Shown here in pieces: positions 35,130 to 44,963 of a DNA stretch of 64,000 nt. The stretch lies in the NCBI RefSeq assembly GCF_012933555.1, contig NZ_JABBPK010000001.1, positions 3,264,001 to 3,328,000 of the forward strand, given 5' to 3'. The position numbers and the translations under genes were made by a program. Source of the stretch: Niallia alba. GTDB lineage: Bacteria > Bacillota > Bacilli > Bacillales > Cytobacillaceae. Below the pieces are notes generated by a model. The model was not told the origin of the DNA and ran no database searches. It was given only the letters and a program-made list of their open reading frames with translations. Numbering within the stretch: position 1 is the first letter of the stretch; each line of letters begins with the position of its first letter.

Positions 35130-37250
35130 CTATTCTTTTTCTTTATTATTCTTTAATTCAAAATATTTATCCATAACACGTTTTCCGATTGTTAAATTAG
35201 GAGAAGGGCCATTATTTGTTGTGTAAACCCACGGGACCAATACAGCCATGGCCACTTCTGGATTATCAGAAGGAGCATATGTGATTAAACTTAAGTTCAT
35301 AACCTCAGGTGGCGGGACATTATAATTCGTTCTTAGTGGTCCATCGTAGAACGCCTGTGCTGTTCCAGTCTTACCAGCTGGGCTATATGGCGCTCCTATA
35401 AATACCCCACCTGTTCCTCCTGGCTGCATAACCATGCGAAATCCGGTTTGTACTTGTTCAATCCATCCTGGTTCTAAATCTAATTTATTTAAAACTTTCG
35501 GTTGAATTTCCTGCACGATTGGACCTAACTTCTCATCTCCTTGAGCTGATTCTCTTATTTCCTTCAACAGTCGCGGCTGTATTCGATAACCACCATTAGC
35601 GATTGTAGAGGCATATTGGACTAATTGCATATTAGTATATGTATCATATTGCCCGATTGATAGGAACATTAAATTACCGGGAACTGCTGTATCTTGCCCT
35701 TTAAAGCCCGCCATTTCATTTGGTAGATCGATTCCTGTTCTTACCCCTAGACCAAACTCGCTAAAGGAATTTCTAACTTTATCCCATGCAGCCGGATCGA
35801 CGTTTAAAGTTTGTCCTGGTCTCGTATAGCTTTCCTTACCTATTGCCAATGCAATCTTAGCCATATATACGTTCGACGATCTTTTTAATGCAGTTAAATC
35901 ATTCATATTACCCCACAATGAACTTGAATGAGATTTAAAATCTGGTGAATCCTTGATTTTAATTACTTCATCACGCAAAACAGAATAGGGACGAATAACC
36001 CCTTCTTTATAACCAGTTAATACCATAGCCCCTTTAACTGCTGACCCAACATTATAAGAAGTGGTAATATTACCTAACGCGAAATCTTGAACAACTTGCT
36101 TTCCTGTTTTATCATCTTTGCCTAACTGTTTTCCTGCCATTGTTAATACTTCCCCTGTATGAGGATCCATCAATACGACAAATGCTCTATCTAAATATTG
36201 GGTACCAGCATAACCATATTTCGTCTTTTTAAGCTCTTCTTCAATAATTTTCTCTACTTCTAATTGTAATTTCATATCAATCGTTAATACTAAATCATTT
36301 CCTGCAGCACCATTAGACAGCACTTCGGAATTGACAATCTCATCTTTTTTATCTTTAATATATTTAACTTTTTTCTTTTGTCCTTTTAAAACATCTTCAT
36401 ATTGCTTTTCCAGATAGCTTAACCCGACTCTATCGTTCATGCTATAGCCTTTAGCTAAATAGCTATCTTTTTCTTCTGCTGGAACTCCCCTTTGTGATGT
36501 ACTTACATTCCCAAGCACGGTTTTTAATGTCCCACCAAACTCATATTCTCTATCCCAGTCACGAACTGTATCGACACCAGGTAGTTTCTCTAAATTTTCA
36601 CTAATAATCGCAATTTCCTTATCGGTTACACCTTCATTTTTAACAATATGAGGGGTATAGTAATATCCACTTTGAAATTCCCGATAAATCGCTAATGTTT
36701 CCAGATCCAGGTCGGTAAGTGTGTTTAAATCCTTTTCTGTTACACGATCACGCAAAAGCTCATCATATGCTTTTTGATATTCTTTATTATCATCTTTATA
36801 TTTTAGTTTAAGCTGGTCATTTTCTTCTTCTGGTATTTTCTTTTTGGCTTCATCTGGATTGATAAGAATCCAGTAATCCTTTTTATCTCTTTCTGTTATC
36901 TTTTTAAGATCTTTTTCACTATCCATTTTAATAATTTTTGCTAACTCTTCTGCTGTCTCACGCATTTTTTCTGGCTTATCCTTTTTCCAATTCGTATATG
37001 TAATGGCATTTTTACCAACATTACTTACGATGCTTTTACCTGTCCTATCATATATTTCGCCTCTCGGGACAGAAGTATTAATGATAACGTCCTCTTTCTT
37101 CTCTACTTCCTTTTTATATTCATCGCCATAAACAATTTGGACAAATCCTAATCTTAATATAAGTGCTGAAAATAATAAAAATACCGTAAAGAATATAATG
37201 TTAACCCTTAAAGGTATTGGATTTCTCTTTTTTTTCTTTTTTTCCCCCAT
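35130..37250 (-). CDS. pbpA: Class B penicillin-binding protein, PBP2A-like (paralogue 2)
   Basis: About 706 residues with the same architecture as its neighbour: a Lys-rich start, the membrane helix LRVNIIFFTVFLLFSALILR, the dimer domain VPRGEIYDRTGKSIVSN, and catalytic motifs SAVK (NVGSAVKGAMVL), SSN (RSSNVYMAK) and KTG (AGKTGTAQAF). Both copies share long identical stretches, showing a lineage-level tandem duplication. ATG 37250 follows GGTGGG; a TTG at 37274 and an ATG at 37265 are less likely. Assigned as the pbpA-position gene because it adjoins yqgE, as in B. subtilis; which copy keeps the ancestral role is unknown. Confidence 0.9.
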   Translation of the reverse strand: MGEKKKKKRNPIPLRVNIIFFTVFLLFSALILRLGFVQIVYGDEYKKEVEKKEDVIINTSVPRGEIYDRTGKSIVSNVGKNAITYTNWKKDKPEKMRETAEELAKIIKMDSEKDLKKITERDKKDYWILINPDEAKKKIPEEENDQLKLKYKDDNKEYQKAYDELLRDRVTEKDLNTLTDLDLETLAIYREFQSGYYYTPHIVKNEGVTDKEIAIISENLEKLPGVDTVRDWDREYEFGGTLKTVLGNVSTSQRGVPAEEKDSYLAKGYSMNDRVGLSYLEKQYEDVLKGQKKKVKYIKDKKDEIVNSEVLSNGAAGNDLVLTIDMKLQLEVEKIIEEELKKTKYGYAGTQYLDRAFVVLMDPHTGEVLTMAGKQLGKDDKTGKQVVQDFALGNITTSYNVGSAVKGAMVLTGYKEGVIRPYSVLRDEVIKIKDSPDFKSHSSSLWGNMNDLTALKRSSNVYMAKIALAIGKESYTRPGQTLNVDPAAWDKVRNSFSEFGLGVRTGIDLPNEMAGFKGQDTAVPGNLMFLSIGQYDTYTNMQLVQYASTIANGGYRIQPRLLKEIRESAQGDEKLGPIVQEIQPKVLNKLDLEPGWIEQVQTGFRMVMQPGGTGGVFIGAPYSPAGKTGTAQAFYDGPLRTNYNVPPPEVMNLSLITYAPSDNPEVAMAVLVPWVYTTNNGPSPNLTIGKRVMDKYFELKNNKEKE

Positions 37251-37426
37251 GATAGATCCCACCATTTCCTCCAAAACTTTCCTATTTCTATTTTAAAGGA
37301 AATTTACAAAGATTACTATATGATATTGGATATTTAAGTGAATCCCACGTTTGTTCAGGCTGCTCAATAATCCTATATCTTCATTTCCCCTATTGAAAAA
37401 CAACCATCTATAGAAAACAGTCTTTT

Positions 37427-37467
37427 AAAAGAGAAGAGGATCTGTAACTTTACAACAGATCCTCTCG
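37427..37467 (-). terminator. Terminator of yqgE
   Basis: On the minus strand GAGAGGATCTGT and ACAGATCCTCTTCTC form a hairpin followed by TTTT; it lies directly after the yqgE stop. Confidence 0.9.
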
Positions 37468-37469
37468 GT

Positions 37470-38687
37470 TCAAGCAGCCTTCCATTTAATTTTTCGAGCG
37501 AAGAAATAAATCACAGAATGTCCACTTCCTAATATAAACAACAATACAGGAATTACTTTATTAGGGTTAAATATGCTGACACCAATAATGAAAACGAGCA
37601 CTGATAATAGCCTTCCTAGATTCAGAAACAATTCTCTCACTACTATATATTCGATTCTCATTTCTCCTGCTTTCCAGCCTTTTCCGATTACATCAAAGGT
37701 CAGACTAGTATAGGGAACAAGAATTAATGGATAAGCAATGGCAATTGTTCCTGCATATATCAACAATTTCGTATAAGAAAAATCAAAAACGATAATAAAC
37801 ATTGAAAGGAATAACATAATTCCCCCAATTAAAATAGACTTATTCCGATTGTCATTTTTGATTGTCCTCGAAACAATATAATAGGCTATAAAGGAAATAC
37901 CTGAATTAATTAACCCAAATTTACCTAAAGCTAATTCACTATCTGTAGCAATATAAACGAAGACAGTTATCATAAACGCGAAGACGCCTTCCCGTAAGCC
38001 TTGGAAAAAATGAGCATTCGTGATGAGTTTCCAATTATTATTATGTTTTCTCTCTTCAACAATTCTTTTAAAAAAATATTTGCCTTCTGCTGGCCTTCTT
38101 TTTAGAAAAAAACTAGAGACAACTGCTAGAAGAAAGAGACCTAGAGACATACCAAAAACAATCATATAACCTGTCGATTTTGTTAACTGGGAGATAATAT
38201 ATCCAGCAATCATTGGTCCAATCATTCCCGCAACCGAATTTAACAAGCCTAAAAAGCCATTAAAGAAATCTCTGGTTTCCGGTTCTGTCACTTCAAATGT
38301 TAAAACATTATAGGCTAGCCAATAAAATCCATTGCCAATTCCCAGAATTGCTCCAAGGACCAGAAGAAATGTTGATGCTTTATCTCCAATTAATAAAACG
38401 GTTAAATAAAAAATGGTAAGAAAGGCTACTCCAATTCGGAATACAATCACCCGATCAATCTTCTTTGCCCACCTGCCTGCAAGTGTAAAGGTAAGTAGCT
38501 GCAGCAAGATAATAGCCAGGTTATACAAGCCTAAATCTCTGAATTCACCTGACTGTTTCCATAAAAACACGTTAACGAAAGTATTAGAAAGTGCTACACT
38601 GAGTGAATATAAGCCCCCTGTGAGCAACAATATTTTCAAGTCTTTTGTTAGCTCTACATTACCTATTAATTTTCCTATTTTCATCAT
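37470..38687 (-). CDS. yqgE: MFS transporter YqgE
   Basis: About 405 residues with some twelve membrane segments of the major facilitator superfamily; the TM2-3 loop reads GRWAKKIDRVIVFRIG, a weak form of the MFS signature. Position between pbpA and sodA matches B. subtilis yqgE, an uncharacterised transporter. ATG 38687 lies five bases after AAAGGGGAG, with a second ATG just behind; the upstream frame extension has no site. The substrate is unknown. Confidence 0.88.
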   Translation of the reverse strand: MMKIGKLIGNVELTKDLKILLLTGGLYSLSVALSNTFVNVFLWKQSGEFRDLGLYNLAIILLQLLTFTLAGRWAKKIDRVIVFRIGVAFLTIFYLTVLLIGDKASTFLLVLGAILGIGNGFYWLAYNVLTFEVTEPETRDFFNGFLGLLNSVAGMIGPMIAGYIISQLTKSTGYMIVFGMSLGLFLLAVVSSFFLKRRPAEGKYFFKRIVEERKHNNNWKLITNAHFFQGLREGVFAFMITVFVYIATDSELALGKFGLINSGISFIAYYIVSRTIKNDNRNKSILIGGIMLFLSMFIIVFDFSYTKLLIYAGTIAIAYPLILVPYTSLTFDVIGKGWKAGEMRIEYIVVRELFLNLGRLLSVLVFIIGVSIFNPNKVIPVLLFILGSGHSVIYFFARKIKWKAA

Positions 38688-38811
38688 AGAAACTCCCCTT
38701 TGTTCTAGAGTAGTTTCTAACAAAATGAATTTCGTTATGCATTATATATAAAAACTAACAATTTTGAAAATAATATTAACAATGCTAAGACTTCTAAGGA
38801 AATGCTACACA

Positions 38812-38847
38812 AAAAAACCTGCAAGCGTAAGCTTCACAGGTTTTTTT
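38812..38847 (-). terminator. Terminator of sodA
   Basis: On the minus strand AACCTGTGAAGC-TTAC-GCTTGCAGGTT followed by TTTTT, just after the sodA stop codon. Confidence 0.9.
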
Positions 38848-38856
38848 TATTATTCA

Positions 38857-39465
38857 TTATTGTGCAGCTGTAAAACGTTTTGCTACTTCATCCCAGTTAA
38901 TAACATTGAAGAATGCACTAATGTATTCAGGACGACGGTTTTGATAATTTAAGTAGTATGCATGCTCCCAAACATCTAATCCTAATACAGGAGTTTTCCC
39001 TTCCATTAAAGGATTGTCTTGGTTTGGAGTGCTTGTTACTTCTAATTCTCCGTTATTTACAACTAGCCAAGCCCAACCTGAACCGAAGCGAGTTGTCGCA
39101 GCTTTTGAAAATTCTTCTTTAAAGTTTTCAAAGCTTCCAAACTTGCTGTCAATTGCAGCTGCTAAATCACCAGTTGGTTGATCGCCACCATTTGGAGAAA
39201 TAACTTCCCAGAATAGAGAATGGTTAGCATGACCGCCACCGTTATTGCGAACTGCAGTGCGTGCTGCTTCTGGAACTGCATCAAGATTAGATACAAGCTC
39301 TTCTACTGTTTTAGAAAGTAATTCTTCATTTCCTTCTAATGCATTGTTTAAATTTGTAACATAAGTATTATGATGTTTCGTATGGTGAATGTTCATCGTT
39401 TCTTTATCGATGTGTGGTTCTAATGCGTCATAAGCGTAAGGTAATTGTGGTAATGAATAAGCCAT
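38857..39465 (-). CDS. sodA: Manganese superoxide dismutase SodA
   Basis: A 202-residue cytosolic superoxide dismutase. Metal ligands are His27, His82, Asp164 and His168 (DVWEHAYY), and the Mn-type residues around [12 protein letters not shown] are present. Disproportionates superoxide to peroxide and oxygen. TAGGAGGAAT precedes the ATG. Monocistronic, divergent from the oxygen-responsive fnr gene. Confidence 0.97.
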   Translation of the reverse strand: MAYSLPQLPYAYDALEPHIDKETMNIHHTKHHNTYVTNLNNALEGNEELLSKTVEELVSNLDAVPEAARTAVRNNGGGHANHSLFWEVISPNGGDQPTGDLAAAIDSKFGSFENFKEEFSKAATTRFGSGWAWLVVNNGELEVTSTPNQDNPLMEGKTPVLGLDVWEHAYYLNYQNRRPEYISAFFNVINWDEVAKRFTAAQ

Positions 39466-40079
39466 GTCTAATTCCTCCTAATATTATATGTATTATTTTC
39501 TTCCCCTATAAGGTTTGTCCTATTCCGACAATTTATATATGGGAAGCCCTTTAACAATACATTATCAAATAAAGAACTTACTTTCAATCTATTTGCTTGA
39601 AAAGATTCCCTCTTTAAAATACCCATTTAATATAATTTTAAACACCGGCATACTAGGTTATTGGAGCTAAAAAAGGTGAAATCATTAATTGCTGTAATCT
39701 AAGAGTAGAATTTGCAATAATAAATGCGTATATATGCTTTTTTCCGCTTCATAAAAACCTTTTACTATAAACCAAAATAGTAAATAGAAAGCTAATAATA
39801 TTTATTCTCATAGCATTTTACACTTTTCAAGTTACCTCTAGTGATTAACATCACTTCTAAAATCTCTCCTTCTATAGTATTACCGAGTCTATTAGAAGCT
39901 CTATTGAAATAAGTTCGATAAATTGTCATTTTTTCAATTTACCCTTTTGTATCAACGTTCCTAATACCAATAGAATCATTGCTATCTATACAAATTCCAT
40001 TTTATCCCATTTGAAGATTGACAAATATTTCACAATGTTTTTTAATCAAGAAAAGAGGCTTATTAAGGAGTGCTTTCTT
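39466..40079. other. Divergent intergenic region sodA-fnr
   Basis: About 610 AT-rich bases with the fnr promoter and an Fnr box (39840-39855) to the right and the sodA promoter to the left. No gene is seen; an upstream open frame extension of fnr from 40011 lacks a ribosome binding site. Confidence 0.6.
39840..39855 (+). promoter_or_regulatory. Fnr box upstream of fnr
   Basis: AGTGATTAACATCACT, a perfect inverted repeat with the GTGA-N6-TCAC core. A possible -10 (TATAGTAT, 39873-39880) lies so that the box would be centred near -40, the class II activation position. This suggests positive autoregulation by Fnr when oxygen is low. Confidence 0.75.
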
Positions 40080-40775
40080 ATGAATGAAGTGCAACTATCA
40101 CTATATAGTTTATTAATACAACATTTTTTTGATATAGAAAAAATCGAACATATAAAAAAGGGAACTTTATTATTTCAGGAAAAAGATCCTGTGCAAAAAG
40201 TATATATTTTATTAAATGGAACCATTTCTCTTGGAAGAGTGCACGAGAAAGGCAAAGAATTTATCATGAAAATTCTCCATGATGAGGAATTATTAATAGA
40301 ATACCAACTATTCAAACATTCTCCTAAATATTATTTCTTTGCTAAAAGCCTGACTGATTGTGATGTGCTCGCCATTGATCGAAAAGAATTTGAACAATTA
40401 GCATTAAAAGATCCTGTGCTCCTGACTTCCATTACAAGCTGGTTAAGTACCGGGTATTTAAAAGCACATATGAAATGCCAAGATCTTATTATGAACGGAA
40501 AAAAAGGTGGTCTTTATAGCATATTGATAAGATTATCTCATTCATTTGGAGTAAAAAATATGGAAGGAATTCTCATTGATATCCCCATCACCCATCAAGA
40601 GTTAGCAAACTTAACCTTTGGGACACGGGAAGTCATTCAACGAATATTAAAAGATTTAAGAGAAAGAGAAGTAATTGACTATAGCAATCAAAAAATTACG
40701 GTGAAAAACCTTGCCTATTTAAAAAGAGCAGTAGACTGCCAAAACTGTCCCGCCGAAATTTGTGGATTAAATTAA
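40080..40775 (+). CDS. fnr: Bacillus-type Fnr oxygen sensor (Crp/Fnr family)
   Basis: About 231 residues: an N-terminal cyclic-nucleotide-type beta-barrel domain, dimerisation helix, and C-terminal helix-turn-helix (ITHQELANLTFGTREVIQRILKDL). The C-terminus VDCQNCPAEICGLN gives Cys220, 223 and 228, in the C-x2-C-x4-C spacing that in B. subtilis Fnr binds a [4Fe-4S] cluster with an Asp; Asp135 (KCQDLIM) is the candidate fourth ligand. It activates anaerobic nitrate respiration genes. ATG 40080 follows AAGGAG; the N-terminal extension from 40011 lacks one. Alone here, not joined to narK. Confidence 0.9.
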   Translation: MNEVQLSLYSLLIQHFFDIEKIEHIKKGTLLFQEKDPVQKVYILLNGTISLGRVHEKGKEFIMKILHDEELLIEYQLFKHSPKYYFFAKSLTDCDVLAIDRKEFEQLALKDPVLLTSITSWLSTGYLKAHMKCQDLIMNGKKGGLYSILIRLSHSFGVKNMEGILIDIPITHQELANLTFGTREVIQRILKDLREREVIDYSNQKITVKNLAYLKRAVDCQNCPAEICGLN

Positions 40776-40783
40776 AAAGAATA

Positions 40784-41171
40784 AGGCTGGGACATAAGTA
40801 TTTTTAACCAAATAACCCCGGACGATTATACGTACATGCAAAAAAAATGTTCGTATAATCGTCCGGGGTTTTATTCATTTTAAGAAAGAAGGTTTGTGGT
40901 GATCACCCGCAGACTGAATACACTTCGTATTTCCTACTAATTATATTTTCTTTTATAAATATGATGGATCGAAACAATCTTTTAAAATGGAGTGAAATGA
41001 AGCAAGGACACTCAACTCCTGCGGGAAGTAGAGCAATCTATAGACCCCACAGGCTTTAGATTGCTCCCCAGCGCATAGAGTGTCTGCAGCGTAATGGAAC
41101 GAGTTGGTTTCGCTACTAAATGAGAAATCGTTCGTCTTTATCTATAATATAATTTATTTTGTCCCAGCCTC
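40784..41171. repeat. Dispersed ~380-bp repeat, copy C
   Basis: Starts AAGGCTGGGACATAAGTATT right after fnr and ends TTATTTTGTCCCAGCCTC nine bases from the yqgC stop, with matching terminal inverted repeats. The stem at 40815-40868 (CCCCGGACGATTATACG with its complement) keeps pairing although its sequence differs from copies A and B. The middle is diverged from A and B. Confidence 0.85.
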
Positions 41172-41180
41172 TGGTTCCTT

Positions 41181-41660
41181 TTATATTTTTAGGAAAAAAT
41201 AAACAATCATGATTGCCTGGATTAGTCCCTTTGTCACTACACTACTGAGAAATCCAATTAATGAGCCTACTCCAATTTTAAGTGCATTCTTCCAATTAGT
41301 CTTACTAACAATAAGCTCAGCCAGAACAGCTCCTATAAATGGACCGAGAAGGATTCCAATTACCGGGATTACAAAAGGTCCTACGAGTAAACCTATCGTA
41401 CTGCCCCAAATACCAGCCTTGGTACCGCCAAATTTCTTAACACCTATCCAATTGGATATAGAATCTGCAAAAAATAATAGAATGACAAACATTCCTTGGA
41501 TGACCCAAAATAGTATAGTAAGTTCTTCAAATGAAAAAAATAGTCCATACAAAAGGTATCCTGCCAAAATGAACAGCACGCTTGGAATGATTGGATAAAT
41601 CAGTCCTATAAACGCGATAATGAATAAAACGCTAATAATAATCCAATAAATAATATCCAT
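41181..41660 (-). CDS. yqgC: DUF456 membrane protein YqgC
   Basis: A 159-residue integral membrane protein of family DUF456, with four or more hydrophobic segments and the glycine-rich repeats [22 protein letters not shown]. Position matches B. subtilis yqgC. Function unknown. The gene is monocistronic and its stop codon is nine bases from repeat copy C, whose hairpins may act as its terminator. Confidence 0.88.
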   Translation of the reverse strand: MDIIYWIIISVLFIIAFIGLIYPIIPSVLFILAGYLLYGLFFSFEELTILFWVIQGMFVILLFFADSISNWIGVKKFGGTKAGIWGSTIGLLVGPFVIPVIGILLGPFIGAVLAELIVSKTNWKNALKIGVGSLIGFLSSVVTKGLIQAIMIVYFFLKI

Positions 41661-41804
41661 AACGTTCCCCTTTTCTTCTGTCTAATATAACATATCCCTG
41701 CCTCATGTTTATCATACTTTTTTATGCAAATCAAATGCTCGGACTTGTATCTATTGGTTGTAAAAAGATACAATAAGGATGAAACTTTTGAAGGATGTGT
41801 CAGA

Positions 41805-42584
41805 ATGAATATTTTTAAGCAGTTTTATCGAAGCCTCTATTCTCCAAAAGATATAGCAAGCTTCCGTTTTCAAGGTATCGGAAAGACCATTATTTATTTG
41901 GTGCTATTAACCATTATTGCATCACTACCTAATTTATATTATTTAAATAAAGGTATTAATGAAGCAATACATACGTTTAGTGTAACGATGGAAGAAGAAG
42001 TTCCTTCTTTTACAATAAGTGATAATACACTCCATACAGATAATGATAAAGAACCAACTATTATTGAGAAACCTGATTTAACCATTATTGTGGATTCTTC
42101 TGGAACCTATGATCATGCGAAAATTAATTCTTATGGAAATACCGTAGCCCTTTTAAAAAATGAATTCGTAATTGTAACGTCTGGACAGGCTCAAACATTT
42201 GATTATTCTTCTTTTGGGAATATCTCCTTAACAAATGAGGAGCTTATTGAATTTATTCAAACGATGGATTCATTAGCCTATGTGTTTATTATTATTTTAG
42301 TGGTTATCTATATCTTGTTCATGCTTATTTACAAAGTCTTGCAAACACTCGTACTTGCTATGTTCGGCAGCTTTTTCTCCAAGATTTTTGGCAGAACATT
42401 AACGTTTGCACAGTGCTGGAAAATAACTGTATATAGCACAACTATTCCCGTTATTTTCTTTGCTATTATGGACTGTTTACAAACAATTGTTCCTAGTGGT
42501 TATTTATTAAATTGGTTTATTAGCTTATTCCTTGTTTGCTTAGCTATTAAAGAAGTTCAACCGGAAAAACCTCTCCAACCTTAA
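41805..42584 (+). CDS. yqgB: DUF1189 membrane protein YqgB
   Basis: About 259 residues. It starts MNIFKQFYRSLYSPKDIASF, the typical DUF1189 start, with one membrane segment, a roughly 100-residue extracytoplasmic part, then three more membrane segments (AYVFIIILVVIYILFML onward). It matches B. subtilis YqgB in position. ATG 41805 follows GAAGGATG; a longer frame from 41724 has no site. Function unknown. Confidence 0.85.
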   Translation: MNIFKQFYRSLYSPKDIASFRFQGIGKTIIYLVLLTIIASLPNLYYLNKGINEAIHTFSVTMEEEVPSFTISDNTLHTDNDKEPTIIEKPDLTIIVDSSGTYDHAKINSYGNTVALLKNEFVIVTSGQAQTFDYSSFGNISLTNEELIEFIQTMDSLAYVFIIILVVIYILFMLIYKVLQTLVLAMFGSFFSKIFGRTLTFAQCWKITVYSTTIPVIFFAIMDCLQTIVPSGYLLNWFISLFLVCLAIKEVQPEKPLQP

Positions 42585-42600
42585 ATGTCCTATACAACAT

Positions 42601-42641
42601 TAAAAAGCAAAAACTATCTACATGTAGTTTTTGCTTTTTAT
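42601..42641 (+). terminator. Terminator of yqgB
   Basis: AAAAAGCAAAAACTA and TAGTTTTTGCTTTTT flank a short loop, 16 bases after the yqgB stop. Confidence 0.9.
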
Positions 42642-42664
42642 ATAAAAGGTTGTTTTCATAACGT

Positions 42665-42768
42665 AAACTAACCATTCAGACCTATACGGACAGTTGATCT
42701 CCTACCCTTCTTCTTCGAATTTTCATAAGCTTAGATTAGGGTCTTACTGTCCGTTAAGAGTGGGATAA
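42665..42768. repeat. CATCAGTG-family dispersed repeat, tail copy
   Basis: CTAACCATTCAGACC..., then a tail with GGACAGTTGATCTCC, ATAAGCTTAG and GTCTTACTGTCCGTTAAGAG. It aligns with 25828-25920; the two 100-bp tails share most bases. Confidence 0.7.
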
Positions 42769-42769
42769 A

Positions 42770-44449
42770 TTAATTATCTTTTTGTTCATCCATCTTTATG
42801 TTTTCCTCAAGTTTCGCCACTAGCTTCGAAAGTCTGGAACTTATATCTGCATTTACCTGAATACTATCCTGTTGTATTTCGCCTATCTTCTTCATTTCAT
42901 CTGAACTTGCAAGGGTTTGTTGACTTATCGATGTAACATGTAACGTACTATGCTCCATTTTTGGAAAAAATGCTTGTAGCTCATTTAGTAAATAATGATT
43001 ATCTTTTAATCCTTCATTGACGAGAGAAATTCCCTGTAATAACTGATTAAAAGAAACGGTAGCCTTATTAGCTAATTCATCACTTTTCGCAAAATTAAGT
43101 TGGATATCTTCTAAATCGGTTGATGATTTTTGTATGATATGATCCATATCAAGTGTGAAAGCTTTAATATCTTCCGCTGATTTTGATGATAAAACAGCAA
43201 GTTTTTTCACTTCATTGGCAACCACCGCAAATCCTTTCCCCTGGATGCCAGCCCTTGCTGCTTCTAAAGTTGCATTTAAAGCTAAAAGTTTTGTTTGTTC
43301 AGCAAGTCCCTTTATATCTTCTACTACATTTTTTATTGATAAAGCGTGTTTATTCAATAAATCATTATTACTATATATAACCGTCACTTTGTCTTGCAGC
43401 AAATGTTGACTAGCAAATAAATTATTCATATTTTCTTCACCTAGTATTGCAGCACGATTCATTTTTTCTGTATGCTCATTTATTTTTTGGCTGCTCTCTT
43501 CAATTTGCTCACTTAATGCTTTCATCTCTTGAAAAACAGTTATATTATGTTCTGAACTAACAGCGGTTTGCTCCGCTCCATTTTTTACGGCACTAATCAT
43601 CTCAGAAAGTGTTACACCACTTTCAATCATCTGCTGTGCTTCCATTTGTAAAATATTATTCGTTTTAGCTAAATGAGTACTAGTAGCATGCATATCTGAT
43701 AAAAGAAGTTTTAATCTCTTTATTAATAAATTATAACTATTAATTAACGAGTTGATTTCTGGAATAGACGTTTTTATTGACGTAACTTCTGCTAATTGAC
43801 CATCTCTTGCTACTCTCATAATTTCTCGCAATTTTAATAGTGGGCTAACCATTGTTTTAACAAAAAGAAGAATAACAATTGCTATAATGACAATACTCAA
43901 TACCGAAAAGAGCAATAAACTATTTTTTAACTGATTAACATTATGTAAGTATTCTTCTTGTGGAATTACTAATAAATAAATCCCTTTTAACTCTTGAATG
44001 TGTTGAAAGGCTACTGTATATGTTTGACCATTCCACTTTGTCTCTAATACGCCTGCTTCTAATTTTTTTACTTTTTGAATAAAGGAATCCTCCCACTTGA
44101 ACTGGGAAGTCTGACTTACTTTAAATGGCTTAACTTCAGCTTCTGAGAGCAAAAAGAAGGAAGCATTTAACCCTTCTTTAGCAAAACTAGCATCTTGGTC
44201 TCTAATTATTTGTTCCATTTTTGATTGAAATTTCTCTTCCTGTCCAACATACATTAGCATTGTATTTTGGGCCATTACATAAATAGTACTGGTTTCCTTC
44301 TCTAATCTTTCATGCATCATCTTAATTGTCATCTTTTCAGAACTGTTAATGGAGATAAAAGTTAAAATCAAAATGGTAATAATAAATAAAGGCAAAATAA
44401 AAAGAAATAACCGATTTTGTATAGAAAGCTTGTCCTTAATTTTTTTCAT
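42770..44449 (-). CDS. Methyl-accepting chemotaxis protein
   Basis: About 559 residues: TM1 near residues 15-37, an extracytoplasmic sensor of about 150 residues, TM2 ([20 protein letters not shown]), a HAMP domain ([19 protein letters not shown]), and a cytoplasmic signalling coiled coil. The hairpin tip reads [18 protein letters not shown] followed by [18 protein letters not shown], so it should couple to CheA/CheW. ATG 44449 follows GGGGGGACAG; the frame opens further upstream without a site. The ligand is unknown. This gene has no counterpart at this place in B. subtilis, so it is an insertion between yqgB and yqfZ. Confidence 0.88.
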   Translation of the reverse strand: MKKIKDKLSIQNRLFLFILPLFIITILILTFISINSSEKMTIKMMHERLEKETSTIYVMAQNTMLMYVGQEEKFQSKMEQIIRDQDASFAKEGLNASFFLLSEAEVKPFKVSQTSQFKWEDSFIQKVKKLEAGVLETKWNGQTYTVAFQHIQELKGIYLLVIPQEEYLHNVNQLKNSLLLFSVLSIVIIAIVILLFVKTMVSPLLKLREIMRVARDGQLAEVTSIKTSIPEINSLINSYNLLIKRLKLLLSDMHATSTHLAKTNNILQMEAQQMIESGVTLSEMISAVKNGAEQTAVSSEHNITVFQEMKALSEQIEESSQKINEHTEKMNRAAILGEENMNNLFASQHLLQDKVTVIYSNNDLLNKHALSIKNVVEDIKGLAEQTKLLALNATLEAARAGIQGKGFAVVANEVKKLAVLSSKSAEDIKAFTLDMDHIIQKSSTDLEDIQLNFAKSDELANKATVSFNQLLQGISLVNEGLKDNHYLLNELQAFFPKMEHSTLHVTSISQQTLASSDEMKKIGEIQQDSIQVNADISSRLSKLVAKLEENIKMDEQKDN

Positions 44450-44629
44450 CCAGCTGTCCCCCCTAGTCAACATTGTCACAAATATTTATTAAGGACATGT
44501 AAAGATTAGGTAATTTAATATTAATTTTCATGACTATTTACCCACCCCTACTTTCCTATACTCTTAATTTGTTCTAAACCTTATTGGACAAGCATATATT
44601 TTGTTATAACTAGTTTAGGGGGATTTAGG

Positions 44630-44950
44630 ATGAAAAGGTTTTTTATTACCTTTGCTATTTTAATTACAATTTATGTCATCTATATTGATCTAAACGAAGG
44701 GACACTTTCCTCCAACCAAGAACAAGAACCTACAATTGAAGTACAGGGCACCCCTCAGGATTCATCCTTATATTTTGAACAAACAGTTCAATCTGGCGAT
44801 ACCGTCCTTTCGATTATCGAACAATATTCCACTGGCGGTCTATCTGTTAGTCTTGAGACAGTTGTAACTGATTTTCAAAAATTAAATGATGGGCTCAAAC
44901 CTGAGGACATACAAATTGGAAAAACATATTTATTCCCGATATATAAATAA
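44630..44950 (+). CDS. yqfZ: YqfZ-like LysM domain protein
   Basis: A 106-residue protein with an N-terminal membrane segment (FFITFAILITIYVIYI), a linker, and a C-terminal LysM-like module (QSGDTVLSIIEQYSTGGL then GKTYLFPIYK). It matches B. subtilis YqfZ upstream of ispG. It probably binds peptidoglycan on the outer face, anchored to the membrane; its role is unknown. TTAGGGGG precedes the ATG and a terminator follows. Confidence 0.85.
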   Translation: MKRFFITFAILITIYVIYIDLNEGTLSSNQEQEPTIEVQGTPQDSSLYFEQTVQSGDTVLSIIEQYSTGGLSVSLETVVTDFQKLNDGLKPEDIQIGKTYLFPIYK

Positions 44951-44963
44951 ACATAAAAACAAT

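Noticed and set aside
37320-37380. GTTCAGGCTGCTC resembling part of the first dispersed repeat
   Set aside because: Only about a dozen bases match and no paired arm is present.
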